NCBI GenBank assembly: GCA_029688825.1
Contig: JARUKX010000002.1
Span: forward strand, 1 to 64,000
DNA from: Haloarculaceae archaeon H-GB1-1
Lineage (GTDB): Archaea; Halobacteriota; Halobacteria; Halobacteriales; Haloarculaceae
Length of the DNA stretch: 64,000 bases
Direction: 5' to 3'
This document shows, in pieces, positions 7,773 to 16,318 of the stretch. Made by a program: the position numbers and the translations under genes. Numbering within the stretch: position 1 is the first letter of the stretch; each line of letters begins with the position of its first letter. The notes below the pieces were generated by a model that was not told where the DNA came from, did no database searches, and saw only the letters and a list, made by a program, of their open reading frames with translations.

Positions 7773-8698
7773 TCAGGCTACTTGTTCCTCTAGCGTCTCG
7801 TGGTGTGTCCGGACAGTCGTTGGCGTGACGTTCCCGGACTCGGCGACGTCACTTTGCGTCAGCCATCGGCCTTCTTCGCGACCGGCCTTGTAGAGGCAGG
7901 CCGCAGCGAACCCGGCCGGATGGACGCCCGTAGTGACGCCGCGCTCCTCGGCCTGCTCCGCGAGGGTTCGGGCCCGTTGACGGATCTTGTCCGGACACTC
8001 GAGGTCCGAGGCGAGTCGCGGCACGAACATACTGGGGGAGACGGGCTCGGCAGGGAGCCCCAACTCTTCGTTCAGCGTTTTGTAAGCGTTCGTGATTCGT
8101 GACTCCGCGACGCGGGCCATCTCGCTGATCTCGCCCAGCAACCGTGAGAGGCCGTTGCACCGGCAGGCCCCGTACACGCTGGCTGCGGCGATGGCTTCGA
8201 TGGATCTGCCACGAAGCAGATCCTCGTTCTGGGCGCTCCGGAAGAGCTGACACGCCTGGTCACGAACCGAATCGGAGAGGTCGAGGGCACTTGCTAAGCG
8301 GCGCACCTCGCCCAAGCCATGTGCGAGATTCCGTTCCGCTTTCGATCGCCAGGACCTCGGGTCTGCTCACGGCGCATCCGGGCGAGTCGCCGTCGCTTCT
8401 GTCCGGAGAGTTCGTTCCCGTTCGCGTCGGTGCCGTAACCGATTTCCGTCGACAGGCCACGATCGTGGCGAGCCGCAGTAAGTGGGGCGCCCGTTCGTTC
8501 GCACTCCTCGTCGTCGTACGCCCGCCACTCCGGCCCGTGATCGATACGTTGCTCGTTGATGACCAGGCCACAGTCTTCGCAGACCGTTTCGACCACGTTC
8601 GTGGTGACACGTCCGTCGCACTCGGGACACTGGTTCGCACTCGATCCAGTTTGGACGTCCTCGTCGAAGCCAGTTTCGTAGATGTCTCTGATTGCCAT
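7773..8698 (-). pseudogene. tfb: Transcription initiation factor B (TFB), frameshifted
   Basis: The N-terminal part (from MAIRDIYET) has a zinc ribbon, CPEC and CEDC, and a B-finger/B-reader-like region with ERTGAPLT and [13 protein letters not shown]. The frame then runs off into a stop after RREQTRG. In the next frame the sequence continues as [25 protein letters not shown] into both cyclin repeats, ending ...ETLEEQVA. A single missing base near 8364 restores the usual RGRWRSK reading. Intact TFB recruits RNA polymerase to TBP-bound promoters; haloarchaea carry many TFBs and element-borne copies can decay. The cyclin part alone (stop at 7773) could be made as a fragment. A sequencing error is the main alternative. 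Confidence 0.75.
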
Positions 8699-8737
8699 CG
8701 TTCTCACCGTGATCGGGGAACTCGCCAGTACAGTGAG

Positions 8738-8765
8738 CCCCTCACCCATTGAGGGGACAATAGAC
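8738..8765 (-). promoter_or_regulatory. Hairpin leader upstream of the TFB gene
   Basis: Minus strand: TATTGT, CCCCT-CAATGGGTG-AGGGG, then 39 bases to the ATG. Stem of five pairs; the loop keeps GGGTG but not GAGAGG, so this is the most divergent member of the family. Confidence 0.35.
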
Positions 8766-8919
8766 TCTATCGAGTACGAATATGGATTTAGCCGGATTAT
8801 GGCTCAGACGACAGTACTTGAGTTACTGCAGTGTCTTTCATCTCGATAGAGTTGGACACTCCTCGAAGTGGGGACTAATCAGACGTACTTTTCTGTAGTA
8901 GTACTGCCAGTAGGTTAGT

Positions 8920-9351
8920 ATGGATTTGGAACGAGGTTGGCGGGGTGATGCGTCAGAAGCCTTAGTCGCCGCAGACATTCTTCGAAATGGGTATGGCGTA
9001 GCTTATCCCCATGGTCATGAGCAGAAGTACGACCTGATAACTGACGTTGACTGGGGGCTGTTACGAGTTCAGGTAAAGACGGCGAGCGATTATGACAAAT
9101 ACCGTTACGAGTTGGAAATCTCTCCAGAGCGGTACCCCGATGGTACCGTCGATATATTTGCTGGTGCCATCCACGAAGAGGGCACGGCGATATACGTGCC
9201 TGCTCACGAAATGGGAAAGACGCAACGTGTGAATTTCAATCCTCCTGAGGAAATGCCCAGTGATTGGCATCGTGAACAGGCGAACCTGCCCGGAGAATTC
9301 TCGATAGATGAGGCGCTCCTCAAAATTCGAGAGGTTACCGACTCTCAGTAA
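8920..9351 (+). CDS. PDDEXK_5-like nuclease
   Basis: 143 residues. The N-terminus GDASEALVAADILRNGYGV, then YDLI (catalytic D) and LLRVQVKTAS (Q-x-K in place of E-x-K), has the signature of group I intron-homing-type PD-(D/E)XK proteins (PF11645-like). These are small endonucleases or their relatives. YVPAHEMGKTQRVNF after the core fits the same fold. It stands alone on the plus strand between TFB and the OB-fold gene. The acidic residue E34-like in SEA may complete the active site. Confidence 0.7.
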   Translation: MDLERGWRGDASEALVAADILRNGYGVAYPHGHEQKYDLITDVDWGLLRVQVKTASDYDKYRYELEISPERYPDGTVDIFAGAIHEEGTAIYVPAHEMGKTQRVNFNPPEEMPSDWHREQANLPGEFSIDEALLKIREVTDSQ

Positions 9352-9458
9352 TATAATTCGCTGGCTGACCTGTTGTTGAGGTCGTGGCTGCGCGCGCAGC
9401 GAAGCGAGCACGGAGCGGAGGGTGGGGTGGCGGGGCCTGGGTCGGTCCGGCACACAGC

Positions 9459-9467
9459 AAAAAAGAA
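9459..9467 (-). terminator. T-rich terminator after the OB-fold gene
   Basis: On the minus strand TTCTTTTTT follows the stop of the OB-fold gene by about 16 bases, the form of many archaeal intrinsic terminators. Confidence 0.45.
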
Positions 9468-9482
9468 GGCTGCGTCAGCTGG

Positions 9483-10349
9483 CTATTCTTCCCACCAGCG
9501 GCCGCGCTCTGGGAAGTGGATATCAGACCAGCCAGTCAGCGCGATTGAGCACCGACCTTCGTACCAGTTCTTGGCTGCCGCACGGAACCGGACCGTTTCG
9601 CCTTCCTGCACGACCGTCTGGTTACTCTTCTCCCAACAGGTAAATTTGATTTTGCCGCTGTCATCCGCTATCAGCCCGACTTGCTGGATGCTTGAGGAGG
9701 AAGGCTCCCAGAGCGTCTCGATGGTCCCCTCGACCGTCACCTCACTGACCGGGACGTCCGGCACGTCCGCGATGGGTACGATTGCCCCCGGCACCGCCTT
9801 CAGCTCCTCGAGCGTCTCTAGCACCGCCTTCGTGATTTCCTCACCCCGCTGCACCTTCTCCGCCAGCTGCTTCGCGACGAACGCTCTCGACCAGCCGCCA
9901 TTCACCTCGTCGCTGATCCGTATCGCCTGCGTGTTCACGGTCGCGAGTTCATCCTGCGTCAGCTTCTCCCGGGGATCAGTGCGCTCCACCGGCTCAGGCT
10001 CGTCACGGCCACACAGATCGCTGACGACCTCACGCGTGCGCTGCTCCCGTCCGTCCTGCGTTCCCAGTTCGGCCTGGGCACTGATGCGCTCCAGTTCGGC
10101 TTCCCGCGCCCGAATGCGCTCCTCCTGTTCGAGGGTGACACCGTGAATCCGGTCCTTGCTCGTGTCCGCGATCCCGTCCGGGTGGTTCGCATCCACCTTC
10201 GCTTGCGTCTTCTGCTCGACCGTCGCCTCGAACGCCGGTGTCTCGTCGACGACCGGGAAGCCGTCTTCATCGACCGTCTGCCTGCCCGCCTGTTCGAATG
10301 CCTGTTCATCGACCGAAACGACCTTTCCGCTAGCGTTGTTACTTGACAT
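9483..10349 (-). CDS. OB-fold single-stranded-DNA-binding protein
   Basis: 288 residues from MSSNNASGK. The first half is charged and helical, with a likely coiled coil (EQEERIRAREAELERI). The C-terminal 100 residues form an OB fold: VTVEGTIETLWEPSS, QVGLIADDSGKIKFTCWEKSN, EGETVRFRAAAKNWYEGR. This matches the RPA-like DNA-binding proteins carried by many haloarchaeal plasmids and integrative elements. The likely role is ssDNA protection in element replication or transfer. It has a strong poly-T terminator and a long upstream region with two hairpins. Confidence 0.7.
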   Translation of the reverse strand: MSSNNASGKVVSVDEQAFEQAGRQTVDEDGFPVVDETPAFEATVEQKTQAKVDANHPDGIADTSKDRIHGVTLEQEERIRAREAELERISAQAELGTQDGREQRTREVVSDLCGRDEPEPVERTDPREKLTQDELATVNTQAIRISDEVNGGWSRAFVAKQLAEKVQRGEEITKAVLETLEELKAVPGAIVPIADVPDVPVSEVTVEGTIETLWEPSSSSIQQVGLIADDSGKIKFTCWEKSNQTVVQEGETVRFRAAAKNWYEGRCSIALTGWSDIHFPERGRWWEE

Positions 10350-10392
10350 TGGTATCTTTCCAAGGTACCACTGAAGGCGCTCACGCGCCGCC

Positions 10393-10416
10393 ACCGCGAT
10401 GCTCCTACATCGCGGT
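10393..10416 (-). promoter_or_regulatory. Perfect 9-bp hairpin in the OB-fold gene leader
   Basis: ACCGCGATG and CATCGCGGT pair perfectly around a six-base loop that reads TAGGAG on the minus strand, 43 bases before the OB-fold gene's ATG. A smaller GGCGC/GCGCC hairpin follows. It could be an RNA leader structure or a palindromic operator. Confidence 0.45.
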
Positions 10417-10448
10417 TTTCTGACGACAACGACCGATAGAACCATCTG

Positions 10449-10502
10449 CGCGCTCTCGCTCGCGCCTTCGCGAGCGCCCCCTGGGGCGCGAGTGAGAGCG
10501 CG
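10449..10502. repeat. Long inverted repeat, 18-bp arms
   Basis: Arms at 10449-10466 and 10485-10502 are reverse complements with one mismatch, separated by 18 bases that hold a second palindrome (GCGCCCC-CT-GGGGCGC). It lies in a GC-rich, apparently non-coding stretch (10350-10985) upstream of an ssDNA-binding protein. This could be a replication or transfer site or a regulatory cruciform. Confidence 0.5.
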
Positions 10503-10810
10503 CCTCAAGGAGGCCATCCAACCAGCACCGCGCGCCGACCCGCCCGAAGCGAGCGGCCAGCTTTAAGCCGTTTCTCGCGTCCGGCCCGGACTGCGGGTCC
10601 GTGTCCAGGGCGACGGTCGTGAGCACGGCGAGCCGCGAGGTGGCTCGCCGCGCGGAGCGGCCCAAAGCACTGGAACGCGAAAGCCCGCGAGGGGCGCAAC
10701 CGAAAACGCGCTTAATGCTGGCGTCGAGGGCACATTCATTTTAGCCCGGAACGGGCGTGGGCAGTGCGGAGAGCGCCCGCATGCCCGGAATGGTCGGTCG
10801 CGAGCGATGC

Positions 10811-10888
10811 GGAGGGCGGAATGCGGCGAGCGGTGCGTGCCGTTATGTAAGCATCAAAATAGGGAGTGTCTCAATGCGCCTGCTTACC
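10811..10888 (+). repeat. Direct repeat copy 1 (flank of regulator cassette)
   Basis: About 78 bases beginning GGAGGGCGG and ending GCGCCTGCTTACC, repeated at 14036-14111 in the same orientation with roughly 80% identity by eye. Weaker similarity (CGA..CTG.ATACAGAG...ATTCA) continues some 60 bases further in both copies. A short degenerate copy of the last 15 bases is near 34473. Confidence 0.55.
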
Positions 10889-10985
10889 AGCAACCCTGTC
10901 TCGTGGTGAAGTCCACAAAAATTGAGAGAAATACGATCTGAATACAGAGCGCGCATTCAGAAGTGAAGCGATTACAGCCCCCAGG

Positions 10986-11336
10986 TTACTCGTCATGATT
11001 GTCATCGATCTGTTCGAGAAATCGACGCACCTCATCGAATCTCGTTCCTGGCCGAACCTCGTCTTCGACCCTGTCGAACTTGACGAGCCCTGCATCCGCT
11101 AACTCGGGAAGTAGGACGTGATGGAGTTCGTAACAGACCGTGAGATGCTCCTCGTAGTCAAGTGTTTCACATTCACGGAGTATTGGATCTGCAGGCCTCG
11201 AACCATCTTGCTGTAGCGCACGTAATACTCGCCACTGTTGTGCTGACAACACTCGTTCGACTCGGTCACCGTTACAGCACTCGTCACTCACGGCTACGTT
11301 ATCTACTACCACCCGGATTCCCTCGCAGTTGGTCAC
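10986..11336 (-). CDS. DUF7344-type winged-helix protein
   Basis: 116 residues. The core VLSAQQWRVLRALQQDGS, LTVCYELHHVLLPELADAGLVKFDR matches the ArsR-like winged helix of haloarchaeal DUF7344 proteins, taken to be transcription regulators. The GTG/ATG start overlaps the stop of the 61-residue gene by four bases. It is the last gene of a three-gene operon with HalOD1. Confidence 0.6.
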   Translation of the reverse strand: MTNCEGIRVVVDNVAVSDECCNGDRVERVLSAQQWRVLRALQQDGSRPADPILRECETLDYEEHLTVCYELHHVLLPELADAGLVKFDRVEDEVRPGTRFDEVRRFLEQIDDNHDE

Positions 11337-11518
11337 TCCGTGTGCTCGTTCTTCTCGACTTCAGTGACGATCACGTCCCAGTCTGGATGTTCGACTCCAT
11401 TCCGACATTCGAATGCGCCTTCTACATCGAGTCCGTTCTCGTAGGCCCTGAGAAGGAGTGCTTTTAGCTCCGCGTTCAATTCCGCTTTCGACGTGAGTGG
11501 GGTCTCCTCAGACGTCAT
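11333..11518 (-). CDS. Small protein between HalOD1 and DUF7344 genes
   Basis: 61 residues, MTSEETPLT...LNAELKALLLRAYENGLDVEGAFECRNG. Four-base overlaps on both sides (ATGA type) indicate strict translational coupling. Its helical start and single Cys suggest a small accessory protein. I have seen proteins of this type beside HalOD1 genes but know no function. Confidence 0.6.
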   Translation of the reverse strand: MTSEETPLTSKAELNAELKALLLRAYENGLDVEGAFECRNGVEHPDWDVIVTEVEKNEHTE

Positions 11519-11865
11519 CTTCCCGCGTTCCCCCCGTAATTCTCCGCTGTTGGTTCGTGGCCGGGTGCGATACTGACCACACCGTAGCTGTACACAGTTA
11601 TCGCGTGGTCCTCGTGCGTGAACGTAACGTGGACATCCCCGTCCGTCCCGGTGCGAACACGGACGAGCGCATCTAACGCGTCTGGGTTAACCGTAGAATA
11701 GAGCGGGTCCAGTTCAACCGGATCATCGCCCATCACTTCTGCCAGCGTTGCGATAACGGCCATGCTTGCGGGTGTCTTCTCCTGATCAAATTGGGTACGA
11801 ACAGTCGCAGAATCCTGATGATACTCGACTGATTCCACTCCGACTCCAGACACCACTGTATCCAT
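11515..11865 (-). CDS. HalOD1 domain protein
   Basis: 116 residues. The core SMAVIATLAEVMGDDPVELDPLYSTVNPDALDALV followed by VTFTHEDHAITVYSYGVVSI is the HalOD1 output domain, specific to Halobacteria and proposed to act in signal output. It is the first gene of a coupled operon with the 61-residue protein and the DUF7344 winged helix. The GTA-rich region upstream (11870-11948) probably holds its promoter. Confidence 0.7.
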   Translation of the reverse strand: MDTVVSGVGVESVEYHQDSATVRTQFDQEKTPASMAVIATLAEVMGDDPVELDPLYSTVNPDALDALVRVRTGTDGDVHVTFTHEDHAITVYSYGVVSIAPGHEPTAENYGGNAGR

Positions 11866-11948
11866 TTCTACCTATACTACCGGTCTGAATCGGTTGAACT
11901 GAGGTACTGATAATACAGAGGGTATAAATGTAGCGTCGGCCAGAACGG

Positions 11949-12593
11949 TCACAGCGAACCGGCTAACGTCGCTCCAATGAGGCGCCGATGCCCGCGTCGG
12001 AGTCGTGACGAAAGCGATTGCTGGGTGATACCGAGTTCCTCAGCGACCTCTTCAAGCGACACCTTGCGCGGGCTGTCGAAGTAGCCGCGTTCGTAAGCCA
12101 ATACCAGCGCCTCGCACTGGGTTTCGGTCAACTCGTAGCCTTCCCCCTGGATCGGAAGCATGGCGTGGACAGCGGTAATCTCTATTGGGATGTCGTTATC
12201 CTGGCAGTACTCTCGAAAATCAGCGATTGCCTCCTGACTTTCACCGCGAACCTCGAATCGCCACTTGTCTTTCGTTCCGATCCCAGTGAGCACGGCGACG
12301 TTGGCCTTGGCCAGGGCACTCAGGACTCCAAAGTACTCTTGTTCCCACTCTGCACGCATGAGATACTCGTCCTCAACGCTATCGATCAATCGGATGTCCG
12401 TCACGCCAGGGTGTGGGTCGAACGCGGCTTCGATGGCCTCGGTTTCCACGCCACGCACCCAGAAGTACGGGATGATCAGCGTCTCGTGTGGAATCAGTCG
12501 CTCCAGTTCGACCGTCACTCCCGGCAAGTTCTCGAAGACGCTCCCCAGCGGAAACTCCTCTGCTGGACTCGTAAACTCCATCACGGTCGCCAT
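11949..12593 (-). CDS. Bat-like HTH_10 regulator 1
   Basis: 214 residues from MATVMEFTS; an upstream in-frame ATG at 12656 would add 21 residues. The N-terminal half is a BAT-type sensor or ligand-binding-like domain (LERLIPHETLIIPYFWVRG). The C-terminus is HTH_10: LTETQCEALVLAYERGYFDSPRK, LEEVAEELGITQQSLSSRLRRG. Relatives of bacterio-opsin activator regulate transcription in haloarchaea. It is divergent from, and paralogous to, the next gene, with palindromes between them. Confidence 0.7.
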   Translation of the reverse strand: MATVMEFTSPAEEFPLGSVFENLPGVTVELERLIPHETLIIPYFWVRGVETEAIEAAFDPHPGVTDIRLIDSVEDEYLMRAEWEQEYFGVLSALAKANVAVLTGIGTKDKWRFEVRGESQEAIADFREYCQDNDIPIEITAVHAMLPIQGEGYELTETQCEALVLAYERGYFDSPRKVSLEEVAEELGITQQSLSSRLRRGHRRLIGATLAGSL

Positions 12594-12726
12594 GTGGGAG
12601 TCTTCGTCCGACAAGCGGATAATCGACGTGGCTGGTGTATCATGGCGTCGAGACAACCCAAAGCACGGTCTGTCGATGGAATAGCGCGTTCCGCGAGCAG
12701 GTAGGGCTGAGTGAATGCTACTTGGG

Positions 12727-12788
12727 CATGGTGCACCATGTCATCTCCTTTTGTAGGGCCCAGAACAACCTACTCTCACAAGAGAGTA
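12727..12788. promoter_or_regulatory. Two palindromes between divergent Bat-like genes
   Basis: CATGGTGCACCATG (12727-12740) is a perfect 14-bp palindrome. TACTCTC-ACAA-GAGAGTA (12771-12788) is a perfect 7-bp inverted repeat whose last A is the A of the second gene's ATG. Both are good candidate operators; the second could also fold over the start codon in mRNA. Confidence 0.5.
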
Positions 12789-13444
12789 TGAGTGTGATCA
12801 CGGAAGTTCGAATTCCACCCGAGGACTTCGAACTCGGACAGATACTCGATCTCGATGAGGCGTCGGCTATCGAACTCGAAACGCTCGTCCCGAGTGGGGA
12901 CGTTACTGTGCCGCTCTTCTGGGTCTACGAACCGGTCGAAAATAGGTTTCTCGATACCGTCGAACGCTATCCGACTGTCAACAGCGTGACGGAGGTGGAC
13001 GTGTTCGAAGACAGGACCTTATTCAGGCTTGATTGGGACGCGAGCCAGGATCATCTCTTTCGGTGCATTCTGGACCACGATGGGCAAATTTTGGGTGCGA
13101 CCGGAACATCTGGAGGATGGGATTTCGAGATTCGATTCTCTCACCGCGAGGCATTGAGTCAGTATCAGACGTGTTGTGAGGACGCGCACATATCGCTGGA
13201 GATTATCAGGATATACAATCCCACGGACCCCGGGGCTGGTCCGTGGTACGGGTTGAGCGAGCCACAACGAGAAGCGCTCATGCTTGCCGTTCGGATGGGT
13301 TACTACGACATTCCCCGAGGCTGCACCACCGAAGAACTCGCGAACGAACTCGAAATTTCTGATCAAGCAGTGACGGAACGGCTGCGTCGTGCCATCGGTG
13401 CGTTCACACGACATGCACTCCTTACCCCCGAGGCCGAGGCGTAA
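12788..13444 (+). CDS. Bat-like HTH_10 regulator 2
   Basis: 218 residues from MSVITEVRI. It is paralogous to the divergent neighbour: IELETLVPSGDVTVPLFWVYEP matches the neighbour's PHETLIIPYFWVRG region, and the C-terminus has HTH_10 (LSEPQREALMLAVRMGYYDIPRG, TEELANELEISDQAVTERLRRAI). The pair probably arose by inverted duplication. An inverted repeat overlaps its start codon, suggesting auto- or cross-regulation. Confidence 0.7.
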   Translation: MSVITEVRIPPEDFELGQILDLDEASAIELETLVPSGDVTVPLFWVYEPVENRFLDTVERYPTVNSVTEVDVFEDRTLFRLDWDASQDHLFRCILDHDGQILGATGTSGGWDFEIRFSHREALSQYQTCCEDAHISLEIIRIYNPTDPGAGPWYGLSEPQREALMLAVRMGYYDIPRGCTTEELANELEISDQAVTERLRRAIGAFTRHALLTPEAEA

Positions 13445-13511
13445 GTGGAGCGGCAGGTTCCCTTGTGCATCATGGAACAGAACCAGGCAGTTGGAGCTCC
13501 GCTATGTGAGC

Positions 13512-13919
13512 ATGGATGAGAATGCAGAGCGAGGGGTATCTGATCAACAGGGGATCGACGATTTCTCCAGCCCTGCGGAACGAGAGCAACCGATTTCCCC
13601 CGATAGGATTCTGTCGGCAGTAGGGAACGAGCACCGACGGGCTATCCTCGATTCACTAACCAGGGCATCCGATGGGACACTGGAATACGATGCGCTGGTG
13701 GAGCGCGTTGCAGACATGATTCGAGACGAAGACACAGAGCGCGTAACCGACGAACATCGACAACGCGTCCGGATCGCACTTCACCATACTCATCTCCCAA
13801 AACTGGAGGAAGCTGGGATAATCGACTACGAGGCTGAAACGAGGCACGTCCAGTTTGATGGCGGTGAACTGGAACAGGATCTCCTGACACTGGTCGAGTC
13901 ACACGATACCAACGAGTAA
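13512..13919 (+). CDS. DUF7344-type winged-helix protein
   Basis: 135 residues from MDENAERG. The winged helix is seen in RILSAVGNEHRRAILDSLTRA and VRIALHHTHLPKLEEAGIIDYEAE, the same fold as the gene at 10986-11336. It follows Bat-like regulator 2 by 67 bases and could be co-transcribed. The cassette thus carries a Bat-DUF7344 pair on the plus strand and a HalOD1-DUF7344 operon on the minus strand. Confidence 0.6.
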   Translation: MDENAERGVSDQQGIDDFSSPAEREQPISPDRILSAVGNEHRRAILDSLTRASDGTLEYDALVERVADMIRDEDTERVTDEHRQRVRIALHHTHLPKLEEAGIIDYEAETRHVQFDGGELEQDLLTLVESHDTNE

Positions 13920-14035
13920 ATGAAATGCATTATCTAGGATGATTAGCTCATGTTTCGATCTTATCCTATCTATCCAGCAGGATGACATTCTTCAACAAGT
14001 GCAGAAGAGTGGGACCTCAGTGAGCTTTGCTCACA

Positions 14036-14111
14036 GGAGGGCGGCAGCGGCGAGCGGGGCGGGCCGTCACATAATCACAACATAGGACGTGTCTCAGTGG
14101 GCCTGCTTACC
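14036..14111 (+). repeat. Direct repeat copy 2 (flank of regulator cassette)
   Basis: Starts GGAGGGCGG and ends GGGCCTGCTTACC. It aligns with 10811-10888 over its whole length with two one-base gaps. The surrounding 300-base gap (13920-14221) shows no convincing gene. Confidence 0.55.
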
Positions 14112-14221
14112 GAACTCCTACCTCGAGCTGGATTATCCAGGAGTTGAAGAGACTCGAATTCTGCATACAGAGAGTATATTCATCAGGCAGTTTCGATCTA
14201 AAAGAGGGGAGAGAACCGGAT

Positions 14222-14671
14222 TCAGTCGTCGTCGGCTGGCACAGCTTCACCGAGGTCTTCGGGGTTCACGCCGAGTTGTTGTATGAATCCGAGGGTATCC
14301 GGTTGTATCCACCATTCAGCGACTTTCCCGTCCTCCAAGTGGAGGAATGCCGTGGTCTGTATTTCGTATTCTTTGCCGGTTGGCTCCATCCCCATGAACT
14401 CACCGTCGTGGGTGCCACGCTCTGTCATTCGGACAGCGACGGTATCCCCCTCCGCGATAAAGTCATGGATTGTCTCCGTGGAGTCCGAAAATGCTTTGCG
14501 GTCACTTTCGTACATTTCTTTGATCGCCTCACGACCACTGAACTCACCCATCGGACCGTGTACCACAACGTCCTCGGCAAAGATCTCGTCAACTGCATCG
14601 AGATCTCCCTGTTCCTCGACTTCGTCACGGATTCGACGGACGATACGCTTGCTCTCCTCGGCTGTTGTCAT
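14222..14671 (-). CDS. SnoaL-like ester cyclase / NTF2-fold protein
   Basis: 149 residues from MTTAEESK. The pattern AVDEIFAEDVVVHGPMGEFSGREAIKEM, VAVRMTERGTHDGEFMG and TTAFLHLEDGKVAEWWIQPD is that of SnoaL-type polyketide cyclase-like proteins in the NTF2 fold. Haloarchaeal members have no defined substrate. It is monocistronic, with an AT-poor upstream region shared with the divergent MFS gene. Confidence 0.75.
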   Translation of the reverse strand: MTTAEESKRIVRRIRDEVEEQGDLDAVDEIFAEDVVVHGPMGEFSGREAIKEMYESDRKAFSDSTETIHDFIAEGDTVAVRMTERGTHDGEFMGMEPTGKEYEIQTTAFLHLEDGKVAEWWIQPDTLGFIQQLGVNPEDLGEAVPADDD

Positions 14672-14960
14672 CTCTGTGGCCACCAAACGAAGGCGCGGGG
14701 CGAGGGGATTTAGTAAGGAAGATGATACCGGCACGATACCTCGAGTTACCCGGCTATCCGGGAGCTTAATGCTGGGCTCATCGATATCAGCCTACGTAAC
14801 TAATCCTCGATTTGGCTACGGGTTCGGGGGACGATTTAAAATCTTCAGTAAGTGCGAACGGCTGTGAACGACTTTTCGAACAGCCACACAGAGCCGTTCC
14901 TGCAGGCACGATACTTCGAGAGCGGAACGCAGTTGGCCCTTCCCTCATAATACGACGCAA

Positions 14961-16184
14961 ATGGCGGGGTCGGCTGTGTCGCGTGTTCTTCCCACGACAC
15001 CTGCGAGCGTCCTGAAATACTACCTCTACAAGGCCACGAAGGCGGTCGAGTTCTACCGGCCCATCATGTACCTCTTCTTTCTGGCACAGGGGCTGAACTT
15101 CACGCAGATCGCGATTCTCGAGGCCATCTACAACCTGACGACCGTTCTGGGTGAGGTGCCGACGGGCTACATCGGCGATCGCGTCGGACGCCGGAACAGC
15201 CTGCTCATCGGCACGACGCTCATCGCGGTGACCCTCGTCGGCATCGGACTCGCTGGATCGTTTCTGACGCTCGCGGGGCTGTACGTCTGCTGGTCGATGG
15301 GGTATAACTTCCGCTCCGGTAGCGAGGACGCCTGGCTGTACGACACGCTCACCGACGATCTCTCCGAGAGCGAGTTCGCTCACGTCCGTGGTCGGGGTGA
15401 ATCGGTCTCACTCGCCGTCGGGGCGGGGGCGGCCATCCTCGGCGGCTATCTCGGCAGTCTCGATCTCTCATATCCCTGGTTTGTCGCCGCCGCCGTCACC
15501 GGTCTCGGGATCGTGGTGTTGCTCACCGTCGACGAACCGGACACCTACGAGTCGGTAGCGACCGAAGACGTCGGGTTGCGTCGGACGCTCGGTATCGTCA
15601 GCGAGGTCCTTTCGCGGCGGAACATCCGAGCGCTCGTCCTCTACTACTACGTGCTGTACGCCGCCGTCACCTACCTGGTGTTCGTCTTTCTCCAGCCGAT
15701 CTTCGAAACGGTCGTGATCGATCTCGGCATTCCGCGAACCCAGGTCGAGTCGTTGCTGGGGGTGTTCTACGCGGCCTACAGCCTGGTCGGGGCGGCACTC
15801 AGCTACCACACGGGAACGATCAAGACGTACGTCGGGATGCGAACGTGGTTTCTCGTGTTACCGTTCGTGGTGGGCGCCGCACTCGTCGGGATGTACTTCG
15901 TGCCGGTGCTCGCGCTCCCGACGTTCCTGCTCGCCCGTGGGCTGGCCGACGTGACCCGCTCGTTCGCCGGGCAGTACGTCAACGACCGTATCGGGACCAT
16001 CGGGCGGGCGACGGTGTTGAGTGCGCTGGCGATGGTCAGCGGACTGACCGTGATCCCGTTTCAACTCGGGAGCGGCGTCATTTCCGACGTCGTCTCCCCG
16101 CTGTTCGCGTTGGCCGTCGGTGGGGGCGTACTCATCGTCGGCTCGGGCGTGATTCTCCTCTGGGAAGTACCGGTCAGCGACTGA
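14961..16184 (+). CDS. MFS transporter
   Basis: 407 residues with about 12 hydrophobic segments. The motif GYIGDRVGRRNSLLIG after helix 2 is the MFS loop 2-3 signature. Helix 4-5 contains FRSGSEDAWLYDTL, an arrangement common in a group of MFS exporters found in archaea and Gram-positives. The substrate is unknown. It lies between a SnoaL-like gene and a small membrane protein and shows no operon partner. Confidence 0.8.
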   Translation: MAGSAVSRVLPTTPASVLKYYLYKATKAVEFYRPIMYLFFLAQGLNFTQIAILEAIYNLTTVLGEVPTGYIGDRVGRRNSLLIGTTLIAVTLVGIGLAGSFLTLAGLYVCWSMGYNFRSGSEDAWLYDTLTDDLSESEFAHVRGRGESVSLAVGAGAAILGGYLGSLDLSYPWFVAAAVTGLGIVVLLTVDEPDTYESVATEDVGLRRTLGIVSEVLSRRNIRALVLYYYVLYAAVTYLVFVFLQPIFETVVIDLGIPRTQVESLLGVFYAAYSLVGAALSYHTGTIKTYVGMRTWFLVLPFVVGAALVGMYFVPVLALPTFLLARGLADVTRSFAGQYVNDRIGTIGRATVLSALAMVSGLTVIPFQLGSGVISDVVSPLFALAVGGGVLIVGSGVILLWEVPVSD

Positions 16185-16318
16185 CGACAGAGAGACGTTC
16201 TCGCATTGAGAATCGAAACGCCGGGCTTAGCTCCCTGCCCTCGGTACAGCACTCGCCTGATCGCTTTTCGTAGTCGACGTCTGGGCGCGCCTTGGAATCG
16301 CAGGGCGGATTGGGACGG

